Assembly (NCBI RefSeq): GCF_000285575.1
Contig: NZ_HE611055.1
Coordinates: forward strand, 83,814 to 118,035
From: Clostridium senegalense JC122
GTDB lineage: Bacteria > Bacillota > Clostridia > Clostridiales > Clostridiaceae
Direction of reading: 5' to 3'
DNA length: 34,222 bases
The first letter of the stretch is position 1, and each line of letters opens with the position of its first letter. Position numbers and translations under genes: made by a program. Under the pieces are notes generated by a model. The model searched no databases. It was not told the origin of the DNA and was given only the letters and a program-made list of their open reading frames with translations. This document shows, piece after piece, positions 8,507 through 17,789 of this stretch.

Positions 8507-10540
8507 TTATCTGTTTTCAGTTTTAAATTTTTTCAACTTAATATTTAAATCTTCCGTCAATTTAAACAAATTACTAGCTGAATTGGCTATTTCTTCACTG
8601 GAACTGTTAAACTCCTCTGTTGATGCTGATATTTCCTCTGTAGTTGCCGATATCTCTTGTGATATTGAAGTTGAATTTTCTATTTTTATAATTATATCAT
8701 CTTTATCCTCTTTTATATTATTAGAATTATTATAAGTATCTTTTATAATAGGGTTTATTTCTCCTAAAGATTTAGATATTTCCTCAAAAGAAAAAATTGC
8801 CTTCTCAATAGCTTGTTTTTGTAATTGAACTTTATTATCTAAAATATTAGTTTCACTTATAATATTTTTACTTTCATCCAAAACACCGTCTATAACATTA
8901 CTTATTTCAACTACAGAATCTTTACTTTGCTCTGCAAGTTTTCTTATCTCATCAGCCACTACAGAAAAGCCTTTACCTGCCTCTCCTGCTCTAGCTGCTT
9001 CTATAGCTGCATTTAATGCTAGTAAGTTAGTTTGTTCTGCTATACTATTTATAACATATGTTATTTTATTTACCGAATCTATTTTACTATTCATACCTTC
9101 AATAGTAACTAAAAATTTCTTAAATATATCATCAAAATCATTTATAGAGCCAAATAAATTTTTCATATCTTTATTACTAATATTAGCTTTATTTACAACT
9201 TCTGTAGAAACTGCATTTATATTTTTTATATTTTCAATCATTATATTTATTTTTTCACTAAAATTATTCATTATATTATCTATATAGTTCAACCCTGAAC
9301 ATTGATTATCATTACCTTTTACCGATTCTTGTATCGCACTAGCTATATTTTCTGATGACAATACCATCTCCTCTGATACTGCTGATAATTCTTTTGAATG
9401 TTCTGTTATTATATTGGAACTATCTTTTATAGAAATTAAAATTTCACCTACAGACTCTTTAGTTTTATTTATAGCTTTATATATATCTCCAATCTCATCG
9501 CCTTGATTAATATCCTTTTCATCTATAGTTAAAGTAAAGTCTCCTTGTGATAAAAGTGATAATTTATTTTTTGCCTTAACTAATTTCTTAGAAAACTTAT
9601 TTGAAATTCCCAAACTTAATATTATAGATAATAATAAACTTATTAATACACTTATTGCTAGCGCAAGTTTTAATTTATTTAAACTTTTTAAAACTATAGA
9701 TTCTTCTACTAAAATACCAACTGACCAGCCATTTGTATTTTCAATAGGTGCATAAGCTAAATATTTATCAATGCCATATTTATATTTAGATATACCTGTT
9801 TCTCCTTTTATCATCTTTTTATGTATCTCTGCTACATTTTTTGAAAGTTCATCTTTTTCTGAATTTTTTATTTCATTATGCTTATTTATTACATCATCAA
9901 AATTGGCACTAGCAACTGAGTTTCCTTCCTTGTCCAATATAAATGCTGTTCCTTCGCCTTTTAATGTTACCTTTGCAATATTATTTGACATATCCTTGGC
10001 GTTTACATTAAACAATAGACAGCCAACAATTTTTTCTTTGCATTTGATTGGAACTGAATATATTACCACATATTCATTTATTTCTTTTATAAACCTTGGT
10101 TCTACTAAAGTTTCTTCTCCCTTTAATGCATTTTTAAAAAATTCTTCATCACTTATATTAGAATTTCTTTGACCATCTGTTGATTGATAAATACCATTTA
10201 AATCTGCAATTCCTATTGTTAATGCTTTTGTTTTTTCTGTAAAATCATTTAAAGTTTCGAGTTTTTTTTCAAAAGGAATATTCATGTCATTGATTAAATT
10301 ATTATTACTTAATAATTTTGCTGTTTGAAAATTTTCATTAACATCCCTAGAAACAAGTCCAGCATTCTGTATTATTATATTGCTCATATTGTCTAAATCA
10401 CTCTTTAATATTATTTTATTTGACATATAATTTACCATAAATAAAATAAACATAAGTATTAAAAAGAATGCCATAGATATAACAAATGTCATTTGAAATT
10501 TTATGTTTGCGTTTTTCAGTTTAATGTTTTTTAATCCCAT
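8507..10540 (-). CDS. Methyl-accepting chemotaxis protein, dCache type
   Basis: The 677-residue membrane chemoreceptor passes ligand information to CheW/CheA. TM1 is at about residues 16-39, followed by an extracellular double-Cache-like sensor (about 45-285, with YVVIYSVPI and VGCLLFNVN strands). TM2 is at 292-312 and a HAMP linker follows to about 365. The cytoplasmic signalling coiled coil has the conserved hairpin [20 protein letters not shown] at 501-520. There is no CheB/CheR-tethering pentapeptide at the end. The WY of amino-acid-binding Cache domains is replaced by EEFF at 132-135, so the ligand is open. GGGGAG lies 7 bases before the ATG. The gene is monocistronic, and no other chemotaxis genes adjoin it. 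Confidence 0.9.
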   Translation of the reverse strand: MGLKNIKLKNANIKFQMTFVISMAFFLILMFILFMVNYMSNKIILKSDLDNMSNIIIQNAGLVSRDVNENFQTAKLLSNNNLINDMNIPFEKKLETLNDFTEKTKALTIGIADLNGIYQSTDGQRNSNISDEEFFKNALKGEETLVEPRFIKEINEYVVIYSVPIKCKEKIVGCLLFNVNAKDMSNNIAKVTLKGEGTAFILDKEGNSVASANFDDVINKHNEIKNSEKDELSKNVAEIHKKMIKGETGISKYKYGIDKYLAYAPIENTNGWSVGILVEESIVLKSLNKLKLALAISVLISLLLSIILSLGISNKFSKKLVKAKNKLSLLSQGDFTLTIDEKDINQGDEIGDIYKAINKTKESVGEILISIKDSSNIITEHSKELSAVSEEMVLSSENIASAIQESVKGNDNQCSGLNYIDNIMNNFSEKINIMIENIKNINAVSTEVVNKANISNKDMKNLFGSINDFDDIFKKFLVTIEGMNSKIDSVNKITYVINSIAEQTNLLALNAAIEAARAGEAGKGFSVVADEIRKLAEQSKDSVVEISNVIDGVLDESKNIISETNILDNKVQLQKQAIEKAIFSFEEISKSLGEINPIIKDTYNNSNNIKEDKDDIIIKIENSTSISQEISATTEEISASTEEFNSSSEEIANSASNLFKLTEDLNIKLKKFKTENR

Positions 10541-10724
10541 ATTACTTCTCCCCTTTTTTAATTTAATTCACCATAACACAAAAATACCCCTTTAACCTAA
10601 AAACTTAACACTTAAATAAATTGAAAATTCAACTTTATTCTACCATATAACTTACATATATTAAAATATTTATTTAATTTTATATTTTTACATTTAATTC
10701 TAAATCCATACTTGTTTTGAATGT

Positions 10725-10763
10725 AAAAAAGAAGTTGAAAATAACTTATTCAACTTCTTTTTT
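10725..10763 (-). terminator. Terminator of the CobW-like gene
   Basis: A perfect 15-bp stem pairs 10725-10739 (AAAAAAGAAGTTGAA) with 10749-10763 and ends in a T-run. It lies 20 bases after the minus-strand stop at 10784. Confidence 0.85.
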
Positions 10764-10783
10764 ATCATCATACTTTATATAGT

Positions 10784-11728
10784 CTAACTAAAAAAATTAT
10801 ATAATAGTTCTTTATTTAGTTTTTTACCTATAATACAAATAACTCCCTCTTCCTTAAATTTATATGGTACGATGTTAAAACTTTTTAATACATAATCAAA
10901 TTTTAATTGTTTACAATTATTACTTTTAACAATTCCTTTTGCTCTTATTATATTTCCAAATTCATTATCTTTTAATTTTTTCATAATATCTTCTAATTGC
11001 TTTTCTGTAAAAAACTTATTAGTTTTAAAAGATACGTTCTCAAATTTTTCTTCTACATTCACCCTATAATGTTTTTTATTTTTATTGATGTATTTTTTTA
11101 GGTTTTTTTATGTATTTTATAGTTGAAAAATCATTTTTATCTTCTCCCCAAAATATAATCTCTTCTCCTTGTACACTATCTGAATTACATATTATATTAG
11201 CATTTGAATTTATATTTTTTAAATCATCTTTAATCTTTTTTATCCTATCCTGAGATATATTTTCACACTTGGTTATAACAATAGATTTGCAATTAATAAT
11301 TTGATTTTTATAAAATGCTCCAAAATTTTCAACATATTCATTAAAATTTTCCCCATCAATTACAGTAATAATCATATTTACATTAACCATACTATTTATT
11401 TTTTCATTATTAAATATTTTTAATATATCTGATAACTGAGCAACCCCTGAAGGTTCAATAATTATTCTATCCGGTGTAAATGATTCTACTACATTTATTA
11501 TGCAATCTTTAAAATTTTCTGTTAAAGTACAGCATATACAACCATCAGTTATTTCTTTTATATCTATATTATCCTTTTTTAAAAATTTACCGTCTATATT
11601 TACTTCACCAAATTCATTTTCTATAATTACTATTTTTTCATTTAGAAAATTATTTTCAATAATTTTTTTATAAGGTTAGTCTTACCAGCACCTAAAAATC
11701 CTGAAATTATATCTAACTTAACACCCAT
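10784..11728 (-). pseudogene. CobW/COG0523 family GTPase, interrupted by two frameshifts
   Basis: Three frames together encode a GTP-binding metallochaperone-type protein of about 314 residues. The first frame begins at ATG 11728 (GGGAG ten bases upstream) and carries Walker A GFLGAGKT. It breaks in the T7 run at 11663-11669, where one more base continues into ENEFGEVNIDG, the metal-binding DGCICC, and the PSG and ITVIDG strands. A second shift near the T7 run at 11093-11099 leads into the CobW C-terminal domain (10784 to about 11065). Read separately, the pieces look like small genes at 10784-11062 and 11082-11390, but neither has a proper start. CobW proteins usually deliver a metal; which one cannot be told here. 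The flanking genes give no hint. Confidence 0.85.
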
Positions 11729-11819
11729 AATTTCTCGCTCCCATCTCAACAAAATTTTATATTATTTACTAATAAGTTACAATTTATAATATATCAAGTT
11801 TTAATCATTTAATGAAGCT

Positions 11820-11855
11820 AAAAGTAAAATAATATTATATTATTATTTTACTTTT
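11820..11855 (-). terminator. Hairpin, second of two terminators after the kinase gene
   Basis: A 14-bp perfect stem pairs 11820-11833 (AAAAGTAAAATAAT) with 11842-11855. It lies between the histidine kinase and the CobW-like gene, behind another hairpin, and probably backs it up. Confidence 0.6.
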
Positions 11856-11866
11856 AATTATAAAAA

Positions 11867-11899
11867 CTACTTTAATAATAATTTTTATTATTAAAGTAG
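11867..11899 (-). terminator. Terminator of the two-component operon
   Basis: A perfect 14-bp stem pairs 11867-11880 (CTACTTTAATAATA) with 11886-11899 and is followed on the minus strand by TTTTTATAAT. It starts 8 bases after the restored kinase stop at 11907-11909. Confidence 0.8.
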
Positions 11900-11906
11900 C
11901 TTTATT

Positions 11907-13393
11907 TTAATCTTGAAAAATAATTTTAAATATTACAGAATTACTTTCGCTTGTTAAAAAATATTGTATTTTTTATGCATATCAAAAATTGTTTTTACAA
12001 TATATAACCCTAATCCACTTCCACCAGTTTTTCTATTCCTAGACTTTTCTATCCTATAAAATGCTTTAAAAACCTGTTCTATTTCTTCTATTTCAATATG
12101 TGCTCCTGTATTCTTAATTATCAATTCTACACAATTTGAATTTCTTTTTAAATTTAATATTAATTTTTCTTTTGGTTTAGAATACTTAATTCCATTATTA
12201 ATAATGTTAGTTAAGGCTTTTTCTATAAGCTTTTTATCTCCATATACAAATATTTCATTTTCTAAATTTATTATAGTAGAAATATCTTTTTCATCTATAA
12301 AAAATTTTTGATTTTTAACTATATCTTTTATGATTAAAGTTAAGTTTACTCTTTCAATATTTAACTTAAAATCATAATTTTCATATTTGCTTAAAAGTAA
12401 AATTTCACCTACTAATTCTTTTAATTGATCTAATGTACTTAAACATTGTTTTAGATATTTATCTCTATCTTTAAACGGTCCAATATTATATATCATTCCT
12501 TCAACTTGCCCTCTTATAATAGTTATAGGTGATTTTAATTCATGTGATATTGTAGTTAAAAATTCTCTTCTTCTTTTCTCTAATTGTCTTTCTTTTTCTA
12601 TATCATTTTTTAATTGAATATTAGTATTTGCTAACTCTTCAATAGATTTTTGCAAATTATAGCTCATTTCATTTATGCTAGTAGATAATTGTGCAATTTC
12701 ATCATTTCCTTTATAATCTAATTTATCAGTAAAATCTAATTTAGCTATTTTTTTTGAAATATTATTTATTCTTATAAGGGGAGAAGCCATTATTTTTGAA
12801 TAAATTACAGAAGCTAAAATTCCTATAATTAATGTTATCATTACCATAAATGGTAAGAATAACAGAATCATTTTAGACATTTCTCGAACACTTGTCATTG
12901 GAGAGTAAATTATTATTAATACACATTCCATATTTAACTTTTTTAAATTAAAGTTTTTTTCCACTTGTAACATAGAATGTGATTTTTTTTTCGGTCTCTC
13001 TTCTCTTTTATCTAATTTATCACTTTCTTCACTTATCTCATCTTCAAATTCTGATATTTCATGCATAGCTTCCTTTTTGCTTAAACCTTTATTAGATGAA
13101 TAAACTATCTCACCATCAATAGTCTTTAGTAAAACCATAGCATTATTTTTATATGTAAAATTATCCAATAAATTATCAATGTCTATATCTTTATTATTTT
13201 CTAAAGTTTTTACAGTATTTAAAATTTCATTATTTACTTTATAAGTTCTATATATATTGTAAAACTGCGGTAATAGAAAGTATAATAATATATATGCCAC
13301 TAATGATGTTATTGTAATTATAGCTATTGTTATAAAGAACACTTTTTTCTTTATATTCACATTGTTCCATTTATTTTCCCAATACATATCCAA
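11907..13393 (-). CDS. Sensor histidine kinase (HAMP, HisKA, HATPase), C-terminal frameshift
   Basis: The continuous frame (11954-13393) gives 479 residues. TM1 lies at about 17-41, an extracellular sensor of about 130 residues follows with a highly charged stretch near 115-137, TM2 is at 172-199, and HAMP extends to about 255. HisKA carries SHELKSP with the phosphorylated His284. The ATPase domain shows NIINNGIKYS and the G2 motif GGSGLGL at 457-463. The frame ends right after DMHKKYNIF, before the last beta-strands. Adding one base to the A6 run at 11956-11961 continues LTSESNSVIFKIIFQD and stops at 11907, giving 495 residues and a normal ATPase end. The start overlaps the regulator gene by 23 bases, so the pair is translationally coupled. 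It probably senses a signal relevant to the adjacent ABC/peptidase genes. Confidence 0.85.
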
Positions 13394-14033
13394 TTCCCTT
13401 TATAGTTTTTATATACTTTGCATCTATTTTTTTTCTAATATTTTTTATATGAGCGTCTATTACCCTCATATCCCCATAATAATCATATACCCATACTTTA
13501 TCCATTAATATTTCTCTTGTTACTACTCTAGGATAATATTCTATAAGCATTTTTAAAATATTAAATTCCTTAAGTGTTAACTCTATCTCCTTTTCTTTAA
13601 AATAGCCTTTATAACTATCACATTCTAATTTTAAATTTTCAAAAGTAATATTATTTTCTATGTGTAACTTATTATATCTTTTTAACACAGCTTCAACTCT
13701 TCTTATTAGTATATTAAAAGAAAATGGCTTAGTTATAAAATCATCACACTCAAGATCAAATGCTTTTATTTCATCGAACTCACTTTCAAGGGCAGTAAGA
13801 AATATTATTGGAATGTTTGAAAACTCTCTTATCATTTTACACAAAGTATACCCATCCATGTTAGGCATCATCACATCCAGTATAATCAGATTATAACTGC
13901 TATTTTTCACTTTTTTATACGCTTCTATTCCATCATTAGCAGCATCTACTATATAACCTTCGCTTTTTAAAAATTCTATGATTAATTCTTGTATCTGCAG
14001 ATCATCTTCTACAACTAAAATATACTTTTCCAC
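13371..14033 (-). CDS. OmpR/PhoB-family response regulator
   Basis: The protein has an N-terminal receiver domain, with acidic pocket EDD, phosphoacceptor Asp in LDVMMP and Lys in TKPF, and a C-terminal winged-helix DNA-binding domain (LTLKEFNILKML, then KNIRKKI and TIKGIGYVL). The frame is open from ATG 14045, but no ribosome site precedes that codon. GGAGG at 14038-14042 lies inside it and is 5 bases from a GTG at 14033, so I take the GTG (MEKYILVVEDD), giving 220 residues. It is coupled to the kinase gene. Proteins of this family bind direct repeats spaced 11 bp, and such repeats occur upstream of the ABC operon at 17157-17184. That makes the operon its most likely target. Confidence 0.9.
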   Translation of the reverse strand: MEKYILVVEDDLQIQELIIEFLKSEGYIVDAANDGIEAYKKVKNSSYNLIILDVMMPNMDGYTLCKMIREFSNIPIIFLTALESEFDEIKAFDLECDDFITKPFSFNILIRRVEAVLKRYNKLHIENNITFENLKLECDSYKGYFKEKEIELTLKEFNILKMLIEYYPRVVTREILMDKVWVYDYYGDMRVIDAHIKNIRKKIDAKYIKTIKGIGYVLGK

Positions 14034-14059
14034 ACTATCCTCCATAGTTAAATTTATTA

Positions 14060-14095
14060 AACCTAATTATATTTTATATTAAATATAATTAGGTT
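14060..14095 (-). terminator. Hairpin between the C39-like gene and the regulator gene
   Basis: A perfect 15-bp stem pairs 14060-14074 (AACCTAATTATATTT) with 14081-14095. The T-run on the minus strand is short, so termination may be partial and allow read-through from the ABC operon into the two-component genes. Confidence 0.55.
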
Positions 14096-14155
14096 ATTTT
14101 TAAATCATTTTATTTAGTATAATTTTTATTAATTCAATTTTAGTTAACTTAAAAT

Positions 14156-14926
14156 CTATTCATAACTTAAAGCTTTACTTCCAATACTTTGCCAACTCTT
14201 AATAAATACTTGTTTATCTACAGCTCTATTTTTTTCATTAGTTAATGGATCGTTATAATATATATAATCTTTATCATATCCTGTTAACAATACTGTATGT
14301 TGATTAAAACTACAAGTTATTTCTTCTCCATCAACAATCCAACTAGCATCTAATGTAGGATTCCCAAAATCCGATGTTATCCAGACTACCACTGGTTTTC
14401 CATCACTTAAATATTTTTCTAACTTAAAATATGGTTCATCAGTTAAATCAACTGGATTTATATATTTTTCTAAAGATTCTATCATTGCATTAGGGTAAAT
14501 GGCGAATCCTGCTTCTTCACCTGTAACATCTCCTACAAATCCTACATTTGGATTTCCCCATGATATTATTGTCCCATCAACATCTCTAACAATTTCTGTA
14601 GTGTCTATTTTCATTTCATTTGTTAATGTTAGTTTATCTACGTTAATCCCATTATAGTTAAGCATCATAGTTGTAGAAGTTATTTCACAACCATAAAGCA
14701 ACTCTGGTAATTGACTCACTAATGGCACATCAAGTTTAACACTTTGTTTTGATGAAATCTCATATTGTTTCAAAGCATTTTCCACTGAAAATATAGGATT
14801 TTCAGATAAATTTTTTTCTGCAGCTAAATATGTACTATTTATAATAATAAATTTGAATAATATTATTAGAGATGAAGTTAATAATATTATCAAAATTATT
14901 TTTCTTTTTAACTTATATAAACGCAT
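14156..14926 (-). CDS. Membrane-anchored C39-like cysteine peptidase
   Basis: The 256-residue protein starts with basic residues and one hydrophobic helix (about 9-30), an uncleaved signal anchor placing the rest outside the cell. The papain-like domain of the Peptidase_C39_2 type follows. VPLVSQLPELLYGCEITSTT contains the candidate nucleophile Cys80, NQHTVLLTGYD contains His210, and YYNDPL supplies Asp226. The family includes processing and cell-surface cysteine peptidases, and the substrate here is unknown. The start lies one base past the stop of the ABC ATPase gene, so the two are translationally coupled. It probably acts on something the transporter moves or responds to, which is inference from the operon. 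Confidence 0.8.
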   Translation of the reverse strand: MRLYKLKRKIILIILLTSSLIILFKFIIINSTYLAAEKNLSENPIFSVENALKQYEISSKQSVKLDVPLVSQLPELLYGCEITSTTMMLNYNGINVDKLTLTNEMKIDTTEIVRDVDGTIISWGNPNVGFVGDVTGEEAGFAIYPNAMIESLEKYINPVDLTDEPYFKLEKYLSDGKPVVVWITSDFGNPTLDASWIVDGEEITCSFNQHTVLLTGYDKDYIYYNDPLTNEKNRAVDKQVFIKSWQSIGSKALSYE

Positions 14927-14927
14927 T

Positions 14928-15590
14928 TTAAACCTTCACCAAATTTTTATTAAAAAGCTTATAAGTAATATCCGATTTACGCGCTATTTCATTATTATGT
15001 GTAACCATAATAAGACATTTGTTTTCTTTTTTAACTATTTCTATAAACAAATTTACTATTTCATTAGCTGTAACTTCATCTAAATTTCCTGTTGGCTCAT
15101 CTGCTATAATTAAATCTGTTTTTGAAACTAATGCTCTTGCTATTGCTACCCTTTGTTGTTGACCTCCACTTAAAGTTAAAACTTTTTGATTTGCTTCTTT
15201 TTCACTTATCCCCACCTTTTCTAACATTGAAAGGCATTCTTGCCTTTTATTTTTTAACTTTAATCCTCTTATAGACATTGCCATTTCTACATTTTGTAAT
15301 GCCGTCATATAATTGAGCAAATTATATCCTTGGAAAACTATAGATACATATTTATTTCTAAAATTATCCAAACCTATTTTTCTTGTATCACTTTCTTTAT
15401 AAAAAATTTTTCCTTCATCCTGTTTATCTAATCCTGAAACTAAGGATAAAAATGTTGTTTTTCCCGATCCTGAAGGTCCTATTATAGTATAAAATTTTCC
15501 TTTTTCAAAAGAAATATTTAAATTTTTTATAATTTCCTTTTCTTTATCATAATTATAACTAACCTTTTCAAGTCTTAATAATGATTCCAT
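14928..15590 (-). CDS. ABC transporter ATP-binding protein (MacB/LolD type)
   Basis: The 220-residue ATPase has every nucleotide-binding motif: Walker A GPSGSGKTT (38-46), Q-loop FQGYN with Gln87, signature LSGGQQQR (140-147), Walker B LIIADEP (160-166) with Glu165, and switch His198 in VTHN. The length and ADEPTGNLD pattern are typical of the MacB/LolD/FtsE group, which pairs with FtsX-fold permeases. The permease is the gene just upstream (27-base gap) and the C39-like peptidase follows one base later. AGGAGG lies 7 bases before the ATG. It energises a mechanotransmission-type transporter, probably for a peptide, lipid or signalling role at the membrane. Confidence 0.93.
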   Translation of the reverse strand: MESLLRLEKVSYNYDKEKEIIKNLNISFEKGKFYTIIGPSGSGKTTFLSLVSGLDKQDEGKIFYKESDTRKIGLDNFRNKYVSIVFQGYNLLNYMTALQNVEMAMSIRGLKLKNKRQECLSMLEKVGISEKEANQKVLTLSGGQQQRVAIARALVSKTDLIIADEPTGNLDEVTANEIVNLFIEIVKKENKCLIMVTHNNEIARKSDITYKLFNKNLVKV

Positions 15591-15617
15591 GTAGTTTCCT
15601 CCTAAGTTTATAGTTGT

Positions 15618-17084
15618 CTACTGATGTTTACTTAATATATTTTTAGGGTTAAGTCTCATAATAGATATAGATGGTACTAAGATAGATACTATCGCTATTA
15701 AGATTGTCACTACTGACATTTTTCCGAAATCTATTATAGTAATTTCAATCTCCATACTATCAATAGTTTTTACACTGCTCTCTTCCCTCATCATACCAGC
15801 TTTATCTTTCATCTCACTATCCATTCCTGTTATACCCTTATTTGTACTACTACTTGTCTCAATTTGATTAGATAAAAGGTTTGTTGCCATTACATTACTT
15901 ACTTTATTACCTACTATTCCTGAAATTCCTATTGCTAATACTAATATAATTAATATTTCACTAATAAATTGACTTATTATTTTAAATTTTTTCTCACCTA
16001 AAGACATTAATATACCAATTTCCATAATTCTTTCTTTTATAGAAAGCATTATTATAAGTGTTAATATCACAGCACCTGAAATAACTCCAATATATAATGT
16101 TATTCTAGCAAATGATGCAACTGATTCTATAGAACTTACCATTTTATCATAAGTCTTACTATTAGCATCTAAAGTATATGTTTCAAAATCTATATCTAAT
16201 TGATTTCCTTCATTTACAAAACTCTCAACATTTAATGGATCATCTATTTGAAATTCCGCTTTATCTGCTTTTCCAGTATATTCTTCACCTTTAAATATAT
16301 TTACGAATGTATATGGAACATATATTTTATTATATGGACTCATTGATGGACTCATAAATCCTTCTGTTGTGACTTCTTCATTAGATTTAAATACACCAAT
16401 AATCTCCAACTCATTGGTAATAGTTGAATCATTACTCTTAGAAACTGTTATTTTATCATCAACTTTAAGGTTATTTTCACTAGCTAAAGTTTCCTCTATC
16501 ATAGCAACCTTAGTATCTATATCTGTAGTTGTAATCATTCTACCATCAACTAAAGTAATTTCATTATCTTCATATTCTTCTACAAGTGATGCATCAGATA
16601 CACCTTGTAAATTTATATCTCCAAAACTCATCCCTTTTCCTTGACTATGACCTTCATTAAATTTAATATCATTATTATTAGTTTCATTGTTAGTATTTGC
16701 ATTTTCACTTTCTTCACTAACTATTGGTTCAAAACTATCTGCATTTACATAAGTTGTACTTATTAAATTATATGACTTAACATGCTGAAGCTGAGCCAAT
16801 TGTTCTACATCTGATATATTTATTGGTGTACTTTTCATTCTTACTTTTTTATCTTCATTACTACTTTCATTTGACATTTTGTTTCTCATATTTTCTGAAT
16901 CAACTTTTAATGATACTGTAGCGCCTAAACTCTCCCTTGCTAATTTTTGTGAAGCTTTTGCTGCACTTTGTATAGCTATACCTGATAATACAACTACACA
17001 AACTGTTAATGTAATAATAAATAAAATTAAAGATTTTACTTTCTTTTCTTTTAAATTTAAAAATGCTCTAAACAAAAAATTCAT
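15618..17084 (-). CDS. ABC transporter permease, FtsX/MacB type
   Basis: The 488-residue permease has the four-helix MacB topology: one helix at about residues 18-40, a large extracellular domain of some 280 residues, then three C-terminal helices near 325-350, 370-395 and 450-475. The cytoplasmic loop KERIMEIGILMSLGEKK is the conserved FtsX coupling segment that contacts the ATPase. The extracellular part is rich in Ser, Asn, Glu and Met. A second extracellular loop between the last two helices is also Ser/Met-rich, which is longer than usual for the family. It is the first gene of the operon permease-ATPase-peptidase. AGGAG lies 7 bases before the ATG. The upstream region holds a promoter and three 11-bp direct repeats. 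Confidence 0.88.
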   Translation of the reverse strand: MNFLFRAFLNLKEKKVKSLILFIITLTVCVVVLSGIAIQSAAKASQKLARESLGATVSLKVDSENMRNKMSNESSNEDKKVRMKSTPINISDVEQLAQLQHVKSYNLISTTYVNADSFEPIVSEESENANTNNETNNNDIKFNEGHSQGKGMSFGDINLQGVSDASLVEEYEDNEITLVDGRMITTTDIDTKVAMIEETLASENNLKVDDKITVSKSNDSTITNELEIIGVFKSNEEVTTEGFMSPSMSPYNKIYVPYTFVNIFKGEEYTGKADKAEFQIDDPLNVESFVNEGNQLDIDFETYTLDANSKTYDKMVSSIESVASFARITLYIGVISGAVILTLIIMLSIKERIMEIGILMSLGEKKFKIISQFISEILIILVLAIGISGIVGNKVSNVMATNLLSNQIETSSSTNKGITGMDSEMKDKAGMMREESSVKTIDSMEIEITIIDFGKMSVVTILIAIVSILVPSISIMRLNPKNILSKHQ

Positions 17085-17128
17085 TTCTTCGCTCCTTTTT
17101 ATTTTGTCCCATATTTGCTTACAAATAC

Positions 17129-17156
17129 ATATTAGAAAGTCTATCTATAAGTGAAA
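17129..17156 (-). promoter_or_regulatory. Candidate promoter of the ABC/C39 operon
   Basis: On the minus strand TTTCAC (17151-17156) and TAATAT (17129-17134) are separated by 16 bases and lie upstream of the permease gene. The weak -35 directly abuts the direct repeats at 17157-17184, as expected of an activator-dependent promoter. Confidence 0.5.
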
Positions 17157-17184
17157 TGAATTCAATGTGAATTTAATATGAATT
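17157..17184. promoter_or_regulatory. Three TGAATT direct repeats at 11-bp spacing (response-regulator site)
   Basis: TGAATT begins at 17157, 17168 and 17179, exactly one helical turn apart. Direct repeats at 11-bp period next to a -35 element are the hallmark of OmpR/PhoB-family binding sites. The regulator at 13371-14033 in the same cluster is the obvious candidate. The function is inferred. Confidence 0.6.
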
Positions 17185-17204
17185 TTTAAATTTAAAAATT
17201 CAAC

Positions 17205-17241
17205 TAAAAATAGGTCATCTTATTAAGACGACCTATTTTTA
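17205..17241 (-). terminator. Terminator of the C_GCAxxG_C_C gene
   Basis: A 17-bp stem with one mismatch pairs 17205-17221 (TAAAAATAGGTCATCTT) with 17225-17241. It starts 3 bases after the minus-strand stop. Confidence 0.85.
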
Positions 17242-17243
17242 TA

Positions 17244-17615
17244 TTAATTTTCTTTTTCATTCATAATTTCTTTTAATGCATCATATGAATATTCTATTAT
17301 TTCATCACATGATACACCTTTTCTTTTAAGTTCTATACAATCAAAAGTTCCATATTCTTCTTTTATTTTATTCATTAAAAGTCTTCCGTATTTTCTAGCT
17401 TCATTAGGATCCTTAGCATTTTCTCTTCCTTTAGTTGCCCCTAAAACCATCATTGCGCCAGTAATTGCACCACAAGTTGTTCCAACTGACATACCACCAC
17501 CAAAAGGAGTTGCTATTGATACTGGAATATCTAAATTATTTTCTTCATTTATTGCTTTGATTATAGATTCAGAACAGTTATATCCTTCTTTATGAAAATC
17601 TAATACTTTTTTCAT
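17244..17615 (-). CDS. C_GCAxxG_C_C family protein
   Basis: The 123-residue protein shows the cysteine pattern that defines this family. GYNCSE supplies the first Cys (about residue 14), then FGGGMSVGTTCGAITGAMM the CGAxxG core, and CIELKRKGVSCDEII the last two Cys. The family is thought to bind a metal or act in redox chemistry and is often found near redox or transport genes, but no reaction is established. No signal peptide is visible. GAGGT precedes the ATG. It is flanked by terminators on both sides and so is monocistronic. Confidence 0.88.
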   Translation of the reverse strand: MKKVLDFHKEGYNCSESIIKAINEENNLDIPVSIATPFGGGMSVGTTCGAITGAMMVLGATKGRENAKDPNEARKYGRLLMNKIKEEYGTFDCIELKRKGVSCDEIIEYSYDALKEIMNEKEN

Positions 17616-17745
17616 TATTACATACCTCTTCTCAAATATATCGTTTTATTTTAATATATAGTTTTAATATTTCAAATTAATTTTAAATCATTGTGAAAAA
17701 TTTTTCAAGTGGATTTTTTATTTATTAATATTATTTTTTATAAAT

Positions 17746-17784
17746 AAAACACATTTAGATATTTTATAATTCTAAATGTGTTTT
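17746..17784 (-). terminator. Terminator of the MORN gene
   Basis: A perfect 14-bp stem pairs 17746-17759 (AAAACACATTTAGA) with 17771-17784. It lies 5 bases after the minus-strand stop. Confidence 0.85.
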
Positions 17785-17789
17785 CACTA

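Noticed and set aside
10784-11390. Two separate small genes (10784-11062 and 11082-11390)
   Set aside because: Both continue frames of one CobW-like GTPase. The upstream piece carries Walker A and CxCC, and neither piece has its own ribosome site.
12000-12080. Altered G1 box (NTG instead of DxG) as a sign of a dead kinase
   Set aside because: Asn-Thr/Ser-Gly is common in active kinases of the VanS-like group. The HisKA and G2 motifs are intact.
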